Both the position numbers and the translations under genes were made by a program. The notes under the pieces are model-generated. The model made no database searches, was not told the origin of the DNA, and saw nothing but the letters and a program-made list of their open reading frames with translations. From contig JACWEP010000002.1 of assembly GCA_014653375.1 (NCBI GenBank), positions 1 through 64,000 of the forward strand: DNA of 64,000 bases. Direction: 5' to 3'. This DNA is from Pelagibacterales bacterium SAG-MED48 (GTDB taxonomy: Bacteria > Pseudomonadota > Alphaproteobacteria > Pelagibacterales > Pelagibacteraceae). Positions 25,422-35,508 of this stretch are shown piece after piece (position 1 is the stretch's first letter; every line of letters starts with the position of its first letter).

Positions 25422-27563
25422 ATGATTAAAGAGCTTGAAAAATTTATTAATTTTTTTGATGTAGGTGACTTAAAGTTTCTAATACTTATTCTTAAAAAAA
25501 ATATTAAAAATTTGATATTTTTGTCAATTTTAATCTCTTTATTAACTTTGGTCATTTCATTAAATATCGAAAAAAAATATGTAAGTGAGGCAACAATAGT
25601 TATTTCACCTGAAGAAAATAATATTGTTAATATTGAAGAAGTTTATTCTATAGAAAGTCAAAGCAATAGAGTTAATAATCAAGTAGCAATTTTAAAAAGT
25701 GACGAGGTATTAGAATTTATTGTTGAGGATGAAAAAAAACAATTAGAATTTGAAAGACTATATTCAAAGATTAAAACATCTACTTTGCAGAGACTTACAA
25801 AAAAAAAAGTTGTTGTTGATAAGGAGTATATAAAAAATATTTTAAGTAAAAATTTTCAAGTTAGTAATGTTCCAAGAAGTGACGTTTTGAAATTAAAATT
25901 TATATCTAATGATCCACGAATATCTCAATTGGCTTTAAAAAGTATAATAAGTTCCTATCAAAGATATGAAGTGGACAGCAAAATACAAATCACTAATTAC
26001 GCAAAAACTAAAATCGCATCTAGATTAGAAGATCTAGTATTACAAATTGATATTGCGGAAAAAAATTTAGCTGAATATAAAAAAGAAAATGAATTAGTGG
26101 ATACTGGGAGTGTAAAAGAATTAAAAATAGGAGAAATTCAATCTATTTCTAAAAGAATTGTTGATGCAAAACAAGAATTTCAAAAAAAACAGAATGATTT
26201 ATTATCAATAAAAATTGCTGATGGAGATGTTGATGCTTTATTAGCAATAGAAGATCTAAGAACACTTGATCAAATTGAATCAATAAAAAATAGTTTATCA
26301 GCAAACGATAGTCAGATTCAATCGCTGTCATTGATTTACACTGATAATCATCCGAAATTAACAAAAGCCTATGATTATAAAGATAATTTAAATCAACAAT
26401 TAAAAAAAGAAATTAACCTAGGCATTGAGCAAAAAGCGTTTGAACTTAGTAATCTAGATGGTTTTATTAAATTATCAGAAGAAGAATTAAAAAAAGCAAC
26501 AGATGAATTAATAATTATTGAGGAAAAAGAATCTGGAATGATGAAATTTTTAAGAGAGGTTGAAAGTAGCAAAAAATTATATGAATCTTTTTTACAAAGA
26601 GTTAAGGAAACAAATGAAGCTCAAAATTTACAAGTGTCTAAACTAAAAATAATTGAGATGCCTAGTTTATCAGAAAATCCAGTTTCTCCACAACCTTCAA
26701 AAAATTTTATTGTAGCTTTATGTTTTTCATTTGTCGGATTTTTTGTTTTGATTTATTACAAGGAGCTTAATCTCTCAGTTGTTAAAAGTCCAGAGTCAGT
26801 TGATTCTCTTGATATTCCTCAAGTAGGTGTACTACCAAGAGTTGATAAAATTAAAAAAGGATATCATATTTTACAAATGTTCCTAGAGGATAGTGAATCA
26901 AATTTTTCAGAATCTATCAGATCGTCTAGAGCCATTATAGAATCAAAATTTAAAAAAAATTCAAGTTATATGATTACTTCAAGCAATCCTTCAGAAGGCA
27001 AAACATCATACGCATTTAATTTAGCTTTATCATTAGAAAAAACAAAGAAAGTACTATTCATAGAAGCAGATATAAGAAGACCATCTGTATTAAATAGTTT
27101 CTATAAATTTGATAAAGAAATTTTTGGATTAGGAGAAATTATAACTGGATCATCTAACTTAAAAGATACAATTTTTAAGGTTCCAGGAACCGAATTAGAT
27201 ATCATAACCTCAGGTGAAAAAAGATTCGACATGTCAGATATAGTAAACAGAGACCAAATAAAAAAATTTTTTGATACATTAAAAATGGAATATGATTATG
27301 TAATTATTGACTCCCCACCTGTTCAACCAGTGTCTGATACTTTAATTTTAGCACAAGCTACAGATTATAATTTGTTTTTAATTAGATCAGATGAGACAAG
27401 AACAGTTACGTTTATGTCAGCAATTAAAAAAATTCAAAATGTCGGAAGTAAAATTCACGGTATTATTATAAACGATTTAGATACATCAAAAAATAGTTAT
27501 TATTCTTATTACTATAATTATTCTCCAAGTTACTATAATTATTATTCTCGTAAAAATTCTTAA
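25422..27563 (+). CDS. Polysaccharide co-polymerase with BY-kinase domain (Wzc-like)
   Basis: A 713-residue inner-membrane protein. Wzz domain with helices near residues 30-50 and 425-445, a long periplasmic coiled-coil section with a GNVR-type end (SENPVSPQPSKNF), then a cytoplasmic tyrosine kinase: Walker A SNPSEGKTS at about 522, Walker A' LFIEADIRRP, Walker B YVIIDSPPV. The C-terminus is a tyrosine cluster (SYYSYYYNYSPSYYNYYS, about 693-710), the usual autophosphorylation tail. It controls chain length and export with Wza. No cognate low-molecular-weight phosphatase (Wzb) gene is present in the window. Confidence 0.92.
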   Translation: MIKELEKFINFFDVGDLKFLILILKKNIKNLIFLSILISLLTLVISLNIEKKYVSEATIVISPEENNIVNIEEVYSIESQSNRVNNQVAILKSDEVLEFIVEDEKKQLEFERLYSKIKTSTLQRLTKKKVVVDKEYIKNILSKNFQVSNVPRSDVLKLKFISNDPRISQLALKSIISSYQRYEVDSKIQITNYAKTKIASRLEDLVLQIDIAEKNLAEYKKENELVDTGSVKELKIGEIQSISKRIVDAKQEFQKKQNDLLSIKIADGDVDALLAIEDLRTLDQIESIKNSLSANDSQIQSLSLIYTDNHPKLTKAYDYKDNLNQQLKKEINLGIEQKAFELSNLDGFIKLSEEELKKATDELIIIEEKESGMMKFLREVESSKKLYESFLQRVKETNEAQNLQVSKLKIIEMPSLSENPVSPQPSKNFIVALCFSFVGFFVLIYYKELNLSVVKSPESVDSLDIPQVGVLPRVDKIKKGYHILQMFLEDSESNFSESIRSSRAIIESKFKKNSSYMITSSNPSEGKTSYAFNLALSLEKTKKVLFIEADIRRPSVLNSFYKFDKEIFGLGEIITGSSNLKDTIFKVPGTELDIITSGEKRFDMSDIVNRDQIKKFFDTLKMEYDYVIIDSPPVQPVSDTLILAQATDYNLFLIRSDETRTVTFMSAIKKIQNVGSKIHGIIINDLDTSKNSYYSYYYNYSPSYYNYYSRKNS

Positions 27564-27565
27564 TA

Positions 27566-28978
27566 ATGAATAGAATTGAAAAAGTATTACAAAATGATGA
27601 CTCAGCTTATATTTATTTTGTAAAATTAGTAAAAACATTTGTTGTCTTCTTAAGTTTTTATACTTTCTCTATATTAGAAAAAAATTCAATTTACGAATTA
27701 TTAGATGAAATGATTTTTATTTCGTCTAAATATTATTTTTTTACTATTTTGTTCTCTTTATTGTTTTTTATAATTACATTTTTTTTTGTTCAAAATAAAA
27801 ATTTTAAAACTAATTTTATTTCATTTTTAAAAGAGGATATTTTAATTATCTTTATTATACAAATAATAATCTTTTCATTTTTTTTTGTAAAAAAAATAAA
27901 TTTTGTAATTGATATTGCGTATTTTTATTCCTTAATTTTCCTGACAGTCAATTTATTGTTAACTAAAAAAATGTTCAATTTAATTTATAACTATATGGTT
28001 AATAACGATATTATTCACAAAAATATTATGCTGGTAGGAAATTATAAAGATATAATTTTTTTTTTAAAAAATAAAAATGAAAAAATAAATGTATTTAAAT
28101 GTTGTATAGTTCATGATTTGAGTGATTTAAATAAAACATTGATTAGAAGTGAAATAAAAATTCCTGTTTTTTTTTCAAAAGAAGATATTCGTTCAATTCT
28201 TGAATATCATGAATTAGGTCAAATTTGGATCCTTGAAAATAGGAATAATAAAACAGAAAGATTAATTTCCAGTATAATAAAATTCTCAGTAGATATATTG
28301 ATAGTCAATCTTGATACTAAGAAAAATATTTTATCAGAAAATCTTTTATATGGTAAATTTGAATTTAAAAGATATGAAATTTCAAAATTTTATGGACCCA
28401 ATCTTCTTTTAAAAATTTTAATAGATAAAATTTTTTCAATTATATTTTTGATTATTGCTTCACCAATTTTATTTTTTTGTGCAATCTTAATAATTATTGA
28501 AGATGGTTTTCCAATTTTATTTACACAAGATAGAACTGGTTGGGATGGTAGAAGATTCAAGATTTATAAATTAAGAACTTTAAATAAAAAAAAATTTGAT
28601 AAAACAACTCAAGTTACTATGAATGATAATAGAAAACTTAAATGCGGTTCTTTTATAAGAAAATTTAGTATTGATGAGATACCACAGCTCATTAACGTTT
28701 TAGTTGGAGACATGTCAATAGTTGGGCCAAGACCGCACATGGTTGAACACGATATTAAATATTCAAAATTATTTATGAATTATTTAAAAAGGCATAAATG
28801 TAATCCTGGTTTGACTGGCTGGGCTCAAGTTCATGGATTAAGAGGCTCAACTTCAGATGAACAAATGAAAAAAAGAATGGAATATGATCTTTGGTATTTA
28901 AACAATTGGACTATAATTATTGATTTGTACATCATGATGAAAACTTTTTATGTCATTTTTAAACACAAAGGTGAGTAA
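27566..28978 (+). CDS. Undecaprenyl-phosphate sugar phosphotransferase (WbaP/WcaJ type)
   Basis: A 470-residue membrane protein. Four or five N-terminal helices, a middle CoA-binding-like domain, and the C-terminal Bac_transf catalytic domain (TQDRTGWDGRRFKIYKLRTL, FSIDEIPQLINVLVGDMSIVGPRPH, PGLTGWAQVHG). It starts polymer synthesis by placing the first sugar-phosphate on undecaprenyl phosphate. It begins 2 bp after the kinase gene; a 12-bp A/T hairpin follows. Confidence 0.92.
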   Translation: MNRIEKVLQNDDSAYIYFVKLVKTFVVFLSFYTFSILEKNSIYELLDEMIFISSKYYFFTILFSLLFFIITFFFVQNKNFKTNFISFLKEDILIIFIIQIIIFSFFFVKKINFVIDIAYFYSLIFLTVNLLLTKKMFNLIYNYMVNNDIIHKNIMLVGNYKDIIFFLKNKNEKINVFKCCIVHDLSDLNKTLIRSEIKIPVFFSKEDIRSILEYHELGQIWILENRNNKTERLISSIIKFSVDILIVNLDTKKNILSENLLYGKFEFKRYEISKFYGPNLLLKILIDKIFSIIFLIIASPILFFCAILIIIEDGFPILFTQDRTGWDGRRFKIYKLRTLNKKKFDKTTQVTMNDNRKLKCGSFIRKFSIDEIPQLINVLVGDMSIVGPRPHMVEHDIKYSKLFMNYLKRHKCNPGLTGWAQVHGLRGSTSDEQMKKRMEYDLWYLNNWTIIIDLYIMMKTFYVIFKHKGE

Positions 28979-28982
28979 TTTA

Positions 28983-29015
28983 ATAAAATTTTACACTTAA
29001 TAAGTAAAATTTTAT
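28983..29015 (+). terminator. A/T-rich hairpin after the priming transferase
   Basis: ATAAAATTTTAC (28983-28994), 9-base loop, GTAAAATTTTAT (29004-29015): 12-bp perfect arms in a 94-bp gap before the coiled-coil gene. GC-poor, so only a possible terminator. Confidence 0.4.
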
Positions 29016-29072
29016 GACAAAAGTTCTGTAGACACTCATTAAAAAATGATTAAAACTTGAGGTTGAAATCAC

Positions 29073-30815
29073 ATGATTAAAATATTTTCAATAAAAGAAA
29101 TCATAAATGCAAGCGAAAATATTCTTAAAAGTTCAAAAAATAATAATAATTTAACTTTTAAAAAAAAAAATAACTTTACAAAAGAAACATTAAATAAAAA
29201 AAAAACACCAAAACCAATAAGTCCGTTAGTACTTAAATCTGAAATAATAGATAAAAAAAAAATTCACGAAAATAAAAAATTAAAAAATCTTGATTTAATA
29301 AATCCTGAGATAAACCTGGAAAAAAATCAACAAATCATAGATGAATTATATAAATTATTTGATAAGAAAATTAAAAAAAACACATTAAAAATTATTATCG
29401 AGCAGCAAAAAGAAATTAAGGAATTAAGATTTAATTTATCTGAGTTAAGAAAAAAAGATTATCAAAACTTAAGGATAAATAAAGATCTCAAAACCAAAAT
29501 ATCTGACTTAATAAATAATGAGAAAATTTTAAATTTAAAAATTTCTCAAATTCAGAGTGAATTAGATATTTCTATAGAAAAAGAGTCTGAACTTAAAAAT
29601 ATTAACAAATATTTAGAGGCTGATCTTTTGGAAATGAAAAAATCATTAAACTCAATCAAAGAAATCAATATATCAGTAGAAAACTCAAAATTAAAATTAC
29701 AGACAAGGATAGATGATCTTATAAATTATCAAACTAATTTGGAAGATAGTAATAAAATAAATGAAAGTAATTTACTAATTTTAACTAATACAAAAAATAA
29801 TCTTTTTAATGAGAATGAAAAATTAAAAAGTGAATTAAAAATGATGTCGGAAAATAAAGAGATGCTAATTAATAATAATGCTAATCTCCAAAATGAAGCA
29901 TCTCTTTTATTAAAAAACAAGAAACTATTAATTGAAATAAATGACAAATATCAAAAACAATTAGATCAACTAAAAATATCTCAAAATAATTCTCAAGAAG
30001 AAAAAACTATTTTAATGGATAAATTAAATAATATCAAAGATGAAAATCAAAGAAATATTGAAAATAATATAAGTTTAAAAAAACAAAATAATGATTTTCA
30101 ACATAAAATTAATTTAATTTATGAAGAAAAAATTGAAATTGAAAAAAATAATAAAGATTTAAAAGAAAAGAATATTAATTTATTAAATAAAGTAGATTTT
30201 ATTAACCAAGCTAAACAACAAATTAACGAAAATAATATAAAATTAAAAAATGAAATTTCAAATTTTATTCGAAATGAAAATTTATTGTTAAATGAAAAAA
30301 AAGACCTTGAGAATGAAAATTCTCAAATAAAAAAACAAAATAATCAATCTTTTACTGGAGATAACGAAAAATTACTCAAGAATATGAATGATAACTTACA
30401 GAATGAATTATTATTAATCAAAGAAAATGAACTTAAACTATTAGAAAATAACAAAGAGTTACAAAATGAAATTCTTCGTATTAAATCTTCCAAAGTAACA
30501 TCAATCGAAGAAAATGAATTGTTGAATTTAAAGCAAAAACTTCACTTTCATCAAGATGAAAATTTAAGATTAAGTCATGAGCTATCAAATTCTCAAAAAA
30601 AATATAAGCTTATCAAAGAGCAATTAAATGAAATAGAAAATGAAAAAGGTCAAATTTCTCAAAAAATTGATGATTTGACTAGTTCATTGTCAAAAACTAA
30701 AGTCATTACAAATATTTTTAAAGATACAAATGTAACAGAAACCGAAAACGATCATAAAAATAAAAAGCTAATAAATATTGAAGATGAGATCAAAAAAATA
30801 TTTTCACAAAATTAA
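29073..30815 (+). CDS. Long coiled-coil protein of unknown function
   Basis: A 580-residue, Lys/Asn/Glu-rich protein without membrane helices or signal peptide. A short N-terminal segment (MIKIFSIKEIINASENILKSS) and linker are followed from about residue 85 to 560 by near-continuous heptad-like sequence with recurrent LKNEI/LQNEL/ENxxLKxE units. Overall it resembles SMC/myosin-like filaments by composition, not by homology. It lies between the priming transferase and the glycosyltransferases, so a cytoplasmic scaffold for polymer synthesis is possible, but nothing in the sequence proves it. Confidence 0.7.
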   Translation: MIKIFSIKEIINASENILKSSKNNNNLTFKKKNNFTKETLNKKKTPKPISPLVLKSEIIDKKKIHENKKLKNLDLINPEINLEKNQQIIDELYKLFDKKIKKNTLKIIIEQQKEIKELRFNLSELRKKDYQNLRINKDLKTKISDLINNEKILNLKISQIQSELDISIEKESELKNINKYLEADLLEMKKSLNSIKEINISVENSKLKLQTRIDDLINYQTNLEDSNKINESNLLILTNTKNNLFNENEKLKSELKMMSENKEMLINNNANLQNEASLLLKNKKLLIEINDKYQKQLDQLKISQNNSQEEKTILMDKLNNIKDENQRNIENNISLKKQNNDFQHKINLIYEEKIEIEKNNKDLKEKNINLLNKVDFINQAKQQINENNIKLKNEISNFIRNENLLLNEKKDLENENSQIKKQNNQSFTGDNEKLLKNMNDNLQNELLLIKENELKLLENNKELQNEILRIKSSKVTSIEENELLNLKQKLHFHQDENLRLSHELSNSQKKYKLIKEQLNEIENEKGQISQKIDDLTSSLSKTKVITNIFKDTNVTETENDHKNKKLINIEDEIKKIFSQN

Positions 30816-30843
30816 TTTGTATTTTCAGCAAATTTTATTTTAA

Positions 30844-31743
30844 GTGTTAGATATATCAAACACCCCTCTAGATCTTACAGCCATTATACTTACATACAAT
30901 GAAGAAAAACATATAAAGAGATGCATTTTATCATTGAAAAATATTGCAAAAAAAATTGTAATTGTTGATAGTTATTCTAAAGATAAAACTTTAGAAATTG
31001 CAAAAAAATATAATGTAAAAATTTACAAAAATAAATTTTTACATCAGTCACAACAAGTAAATTGGGCTCTATCTAACATTAAGTTTAAAACAAAATGGAT
31101 GTTAAGAATAGATGCTGATGAGTATTTAACTAATGATTTAAAAAAAAATCTTATAAAATCATTTAACAAAATAAACAAAAATATATCAGGTATAATTATT
31201 AATAGAAAAGTTAAATTTCTTGATAAAGAATTAAATTATGGCGGAACATCACCGCATAAATCCCTAAGAATATGGAAAACTGGATTAGGAAAATGTGAAA
31301 ATGTATTTATGGACGAACAAATAATAGTTAAAGGAAAAATAATTAATATAGATGGATTTCTAATTGACGAAAATTTAAACTCTTTAAGTTGGTGGATTGA
31401 AAAACATAAAAAGTATGCAGTTAGAGAAGCTATAAATTATTTTTCAGAAAAATCTAATTTACAAAAATATAGAAAAATCACGAATAATAAAGCGATGATC
31501 AAAAAGTACCTGAAGCAAAATGTATATTATAAACTTCCTATTTTTATAAGACCTATAATTTTATTTTTGTATAAATTTTTTTTAAAACTTGGTTTTTTAA
31601 CAGGTTGGCAGGGTTTGTTATATTGTATTTTACAGACCCTTTGGTATAGATTTTTAGTAGATGTAAATATACTTAAAATTAAAAGACTTATTAAAAACAA
31701 AAAAATTTATCTCAATGAAATTAAAAATATTAAATATAATTAG
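30844..31743 (+). CDS. Family 2 glycosyltransferase
   Basis: A 299-residue cytoplasmic GT-A fold enzyme: LTAIILTYNEEKHIKRCILSL at the start, DSYSKDKT, and the metal-binding DADEY in LRIDADEYL. It resembles the WaaE/KdtX-like and waaE-type branch (SLRIWKTGLGKCENVFMDEQI, read as the acceptor region), with a hydrophobic C-terminal segment. The start is GTG at 30844; no ATG is available before the conserved N-terminus. It would add one sugar to the lipid-linked repeat unit. Confidence 0.85.
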   Translation: MLDISNTPLDLTAIILTYNEEKHIKRCILSLKNIAKKIVIVDSYSKDKTLEIAKKYNVKIYKNKFLHQSQQVNWALSNIKFKTKWMLRIDADEYLTNDLKKNLIKSFNKINKNISGIIINRKVKFLDKELNYGGTSPHKSLRIWKTGLGKCENVFMDEQIIVKGKIINIDGFLIDENLNSLSWWIEKHKKYAVREAINYFSEKSNLQKYRKITNNKAMIKKYLKQNVYYKLPIFIRPIILFLYKFFLKLGFLTGWQGLLYCILQTLWYRFLVDVNILKIKRLIKNKKIYLNEIKNIKYN

Positions 31744-31752
31744 TAATAATAA

Positions 31753-32592
31753 ATGAATATTAAAAATATAAGAAGATATTTTTCGTTTAAATTTTTATTA
31801 TATATCCTTGGAAGGTTTAAAATAGTTAGATATTTGTATAAACTTAAAAATAAAATAAGTTCAAAATATAAAAAAATCGAAAAAAATTATGAAAACCATA
31901 TTGAAATTAATTTTAATAAAAACGACATTATTAAAAAAATAGAAGTCAATAGTTTTTATGATGGCTTAAAATTAAAAAAAGAGACTATCGATAAAATAAT
32001 TAATCTATCAAAAAAATCTGATTTAATTACTACGACTGATAATACAAAATTTAATACTTTTGATGAAATCAATGAATTTAACAGAGATAATGATAAACCT
32101 TATTGTCTAATAAACGTTGTAAATCCAGAATTAAAAGTTTTGATCAATAGAATATCGAGAAATAAATATCTTTTAGATATAGCAAATAATTATTTAGGAA
32201 AAGTAAATAATATTGATACAAAAGTCCAATGGAGCCCTGTCTGTAATACTTCAGATGATTGGAGAGAACATAATGAACAAACAGTAACCTTTCATTATGA
32301 TGTGCATCATCTTAATTTTTTATACGTTTTTTTTTACTTAACTGACTGCAATAAAGATTCTGGAGCACATGAATTAATTATAGGATCACATACTAATAAA
32401 AAATTTTTTAAACATCTTATTGGTTCAGTCAAACAAACATCTTCCTCATTAGAATTAGATTATGGGATAAAAAAATTTATAAAATTAGAAGGTAATGCTG
32501 GATATGGTTTTATAGAGGACACATCATGCTATCATAGAGCTAGAATACCTATTAATAATCCAAGATTAGCACTTCAAATCAGGTATTATTAA
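31753..32592 (+). CDS. Phytanoyl-CoA dioxygenase-like Fe(II)/2-oxoglutarate oxygenase
   Basis: A 279-residue protein. The metal triad is visible as His181-x-Asp183 (FHYDVHHLN) and His261 (CYHRARIP), with Arg271 as the likely 2-oxoglutarate anchor. A basic N-terminal 45 residues precede the domain. It is similar in fold to the PhyH protein at 58173 but not close in sequence. In polysaccharide loci such enzymes may hydroxylate a sugar or acyl substituent; the substrate is unknown. It begins 9 bp after the GT2 gene. Confidence 0.72.
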   Translation: MNIKNIRRYFSFKFLLYILGRFKIVRYLYKLKNKISSKYKKIEKNYENHIEINFNKNDIIKKIEVNSFYDGLKLKKETIDKIINLSKKSDLITTTDNTKFNTFDEINEFNRDNDKPYCLINVVNPELKVLINRISRNKYLLDIANNYLGKVNNIDTKVQWSPVCNTSDDWREHNEQTVTFHYDVHHLNFLYVFFYLTDCNKDSGAHELIIGSHTNKKFFKHLIGSVKQTSSSLELDYGIKKFIKLEGNAGYGFIEDTSCYHRARIPINNPRLALQIRYY

Positions 32593-32620
32593 CTTAAGAT
32601 TCAATAAAGCTAGATAACTA

Positions 32621-33424
32621 ATGACTCAAATTAAGTTTAATTCAAAAATTATAATTGGTACTTCAGCTTGGGGCTCTAAAATAAGTTATAAAAAATCTTT
32701 AAAAATCGGTTCGAAATTGATCAAAATGGGCATCAATAGTTTTGATAGTGCACCAAATTATGGAGGTGGCTATTCTCACCAAATATTGAATCATTTATCA
32801 AAAAATAACAAAATTAATGTCGACACAAAGTTTGGAGATATTGCAACATTTAATCCGAAAGAAATTTTAAAAAGGATTATTAGATACAATAATTTAAACA
32901 CTTTTAAAAGTTCGTTCAAATATTTAAGTTTCGTAAGATCTGTAAGAAAAAATAATCATTTCTGGAAAATTGAAAATATAAAAAAAAATATAGATTTCTA
33001 TTTGAAAGATCTCGAATTTTGTCAAGTAAAAATAATTTATCTACATTCTCCACCAAAAAATATTATTAATAAAAACTATTTAAAAGAATTAAATAATTTA
33101 TTAATTAAAAAAGATTTAAATCTTGGAATTTCATGGCCTGATGAAAGTGATTTTGATTTTTTATTGAAAGAATTTCCTAATATTAATTTGCAATTATCTT
33201 TAGAATTTTTTGAAAAATATAAAAAGGAAATTATTCAAAATTTTGAACATATTTATATTAATAGTATTTTTAAAAACTATTGTAATAAACAAAATAATAG
33301 TAAATCTTTTGAATATTATTTTAGAGATCTATTGAATTTGATAGAATATAAAAATAATTATAAAATAATAATTGGTATAAACTCAGATAAAAGTTTAAAT
33401 AATCTCCAAAGATATTTGACTTAA
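32621..33424 (+). CDS. Aldo/keto reductase-like protein
   Basis: A 267-residue TIM-barrel protein of the aldo/keto reductase superfamily: IIIGTSAWGSKISY, the catalytic Asp in NSFDSAPNYGGGYSHQIL (Asp and Tyr of the tetrad), KFGDI, and LHSPP in place of the usual LHxPD. The C-terminal cofactor segment is short and diverged, so activity and cofactor use are uncertain. Likely involved in making a modified sugar or substituent for the polymer. Confidence 0.72.
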   Translation: MTQIKFNSKIIIGTSAWGSKISYKKSLKIGSKLIKMGINSFDSAPNYGGGYSHQILNHLSKNNKINVDTKFGDIATFNPKEILKRIIRYNNLNTFKSSFKYLSFVRSVRKNNHFWKIENIKKNIDFYLKDLEFCQVKIIYLHSPPKNIINKNYLKELNNLLIKKDLNLGISWPDESDFDFLLKEFPNINLQLSLEFFEKYKKEIIQNFEHIYINSIFKNYCNKQNNSKSFEYYFRDLLNLIEYKNNYKIIIGINSDKSLNNLQRYLT

Positions 33425-33435
33425 TATAAATAAGT

Positions 33436-33647
33436 ATGACAAATTCTATGTATCTATCAAATAAAAATCCGAAAATTTGGGAAAATTTTATTAATTATGC
33501 AAATGATAATGATATTTTTATTCATAATTCATGGAAATATTTTTTACAGAAAAAAAATCTATAACTATGAGAGCATCATTAATTGATTATCATCCTAGTT
33601 GTGAAGCTAATGAGATATTTGCAGACTATTTAATTGATTACATTTGA
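33436..33647 (+). pseudogene. Possible gene remnant (two tiny ORFs)
   Basis: The 287-bp gap before asnB holds a 42-codon ORF at 33436 whose sequence (WENFINYANDNDIFIHNSW) resembles the N-terminus of FemAB/acetyltransferase-type proteins, and a 26-codon ORF at 33567 in another frame (SLIDYHPSCEANEIFADYL). Together they look like a decayed gene, but the evidence is thin. Confidence 0.3.
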
Positions 33648-33711
33648 TAAAAAACAATTAAGATAATTATGATTAATTTTATTCTAATAACTATTATTTA
33701 AAAATATTAAA

Positions 33712-35508
33712 ATGTGTGGAATTGCAGGCATAATAAATTATTCAGAAAATTTAAAAGAAATAAAAAAAACTATTAAACAAATTATAATTGCTCAGGATAA
33801 TAGGGGACCAGATAATAATGATATATGGGTATCAAGTTGTAACAAGGTATCTCTAGGACATAATAGATTATCTATCATAGATCTTACTAATAATGCAAAT
33901 CAACCATTCATATCTCATGATGGTAATTTTATAATTACTTTTAATGGTGAAATTTATAATTATCTTGAAATTAAAAAAGAATTATTAAGTTCAAATGTAA
34001 AATTTAGATCTAACTCTGATACAGAGGTTTTAATTGAGGCTTACAAAAAATGGGGAATTAATTTTTTGTTAAAATTAAGAGGAATGTATGCTTTTGCAAT
34101 CTATGATAAAATAAAAAAAAAAATGTTTTTGGCAAGAGATCCTTTTGGAATAAAACCGCTTTATTATATTAATAAAAATAAAATATTTTATTTTGCCTCT
34201 GAAATAAAAGCACTAAAAAAAATTAATAATATAGATTTCAAAAAAACAAATAATTCTATTTTACAATATTATATTTGGGGCAATATGGAGGGCAACAAAA
34301 CAATTTATAATGATATCTACTTGCTAGAAGAGGGTTCATATAAAGTTATAGATGATAATGGAGATGTATTTGATTGTAAGTTTGCTGATATAAAAGAAAA
34401 AATTATAAATTCAAATAAAAGTAATTTTAAAAATAAAAATGAATTAGGTGACTACTTAAAGGAAATTTTTGATGAAACAGTATCTTATCATCATATATCA
34501 GATGTTCCAGTTTCAATTTTATTATCATCTGGAATTGACTCATCTGTAATTGCAGCTTCATCTAAAAATAACAAAAACCTCAATTCATTAACATTGGAAT
34601 TTCCTGATAATGAAAATAAAAAAAGTGAAAGTTACTTAGCTAAAAAAACCGCAAAAATAAATAACATTGAACATTATGTCGATTATATTTCAAAAGAAGA
34701 GATGAACGATCTAACAAATTTTTTTTTTAAAAAGATGGACTCTCCTACAAATGATGGATTAAATGTTTATTATATTTCGTATTTAGCTAAGAAATTGAAA
34801 TCAAAAGTAATTATATCAGGTATTGGTGGAGATGAATTTTTTATGGGATACCCTAGTTTTGATAGAATTCCTAAAATAAATGATTTTTTTAGCAAACTTA
34901 AATATAATAAAAATATAGATAAAATTTATCAATATTTCTCGAAAATATTAATAAAAACTCTGAGATTAAATCCAAAAATTTCTAAAATTTATTCACATGG
35001 GAGTGAACCTGAAAAAACATTTTTTTTGCAAAGATCACTTTTTACTAAAGATGAAATTGAGGAAATTCTTGATAAAGATATTTTTATTCAAGCATGGAAA
35101 GAATTAAATATTTTTGAAAAATTAAAAAAAGATGTTGATAAAATAGAAGATCATAGGCTAAAGATAATGTTTCTTGAAATTAAATATTATCTCATACCAA
35201 AATTATTAAGAGATGCAGATTGGGCTTCTATGAGTAATTCTGTTGAACTAAGAACACCTTTTGTGGATTGGCAATTCTTCGAAAAATTATTACCAATTTT
35301 GAAATCCAATGTAAAAATTGATAAATTATTTTTAGCAAATCTCTATAAAAAAAATATTCCGAATGAAATTTTTAGAAGAAAAAAAACAGGTTTTTCTCTA
35401 CCATATAGATCGATTATGAAAAATGTATACAAATCCAATATTAAATATAATCATCCAAATAAAGATTGGTCTTTATTATCAATTAATAATTATCTTAACA
35501 ATCAATGA
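33712..35508 (+). CDS. asnB: Asparagine synthase (glutamine-hydrolysing)
   Basis: A 598-residue AsnB-type amidotransferase. MCGIAGI exposes the nucleophile Cys2. The N-terminal Ntn glutaminase domain has NGEIYNY and SDTEVLIEAY; the synthetase domain has the pyrophosphate loop LLSSGIDSS at about residue 268. AsnB paralogues are frequent in polysaccharide islands, where they may amidate uronic acids or other acids instead of aspartate. Its place among glycosyltransferases, with the next gene overlapping by 4 bp, supports such a role. Confidence 0.93.
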   Translation: MCGIAGIINYSENLKEIKKTIKQIIIAQDNRGPDNNDIWVSSCNKVSLGHNRLSIIDLTNNANQPFISHDGNFIITFNGEIYNYLEIKKELLSSNVKFRSNSDTEVLIEAYKKWGINFLLKLRGMYAFAIYDKIKKKMFLARDPFGIKPLYYINKNKIFYFASEIKALKKINNIDFKKTNNSILQYYIWGNMEGNKTIYNDIYLLEEGSYKVIDDNGDVFDCKFADIKEKIINSNKSNFKNKNELGDYLKEIFDETVSYHHISDVPVSILLSSGIDSSVIAASSKNNKNLNSLTLEFPDNENKKSESYLAKKTAKINNIEHYVDYISKEEMNDLTNFFFKKMDSPTNDGLNVYYISYLAKKLKSKVIISGIGGDEFFMGYPSFDRIPKINDFFSKLKYNKNIDKIYQYFSKILIKTLRLNPKISKIYSHGSEPEKTFFLQRSLFTKDEIEEILDKDIFIQAWKELNIFEKLKKDVDKIEDHRLKIMFLEIKYYLIPKLLRDADWASMSNSVELRTPFVDWQFFEKLLPILKSNVKIDKLFLANLYKKNIPNEIFRRKKTGFSLPYRSIMKNVYKSNIKYNHPNKDWSLLSINNYLNNQ

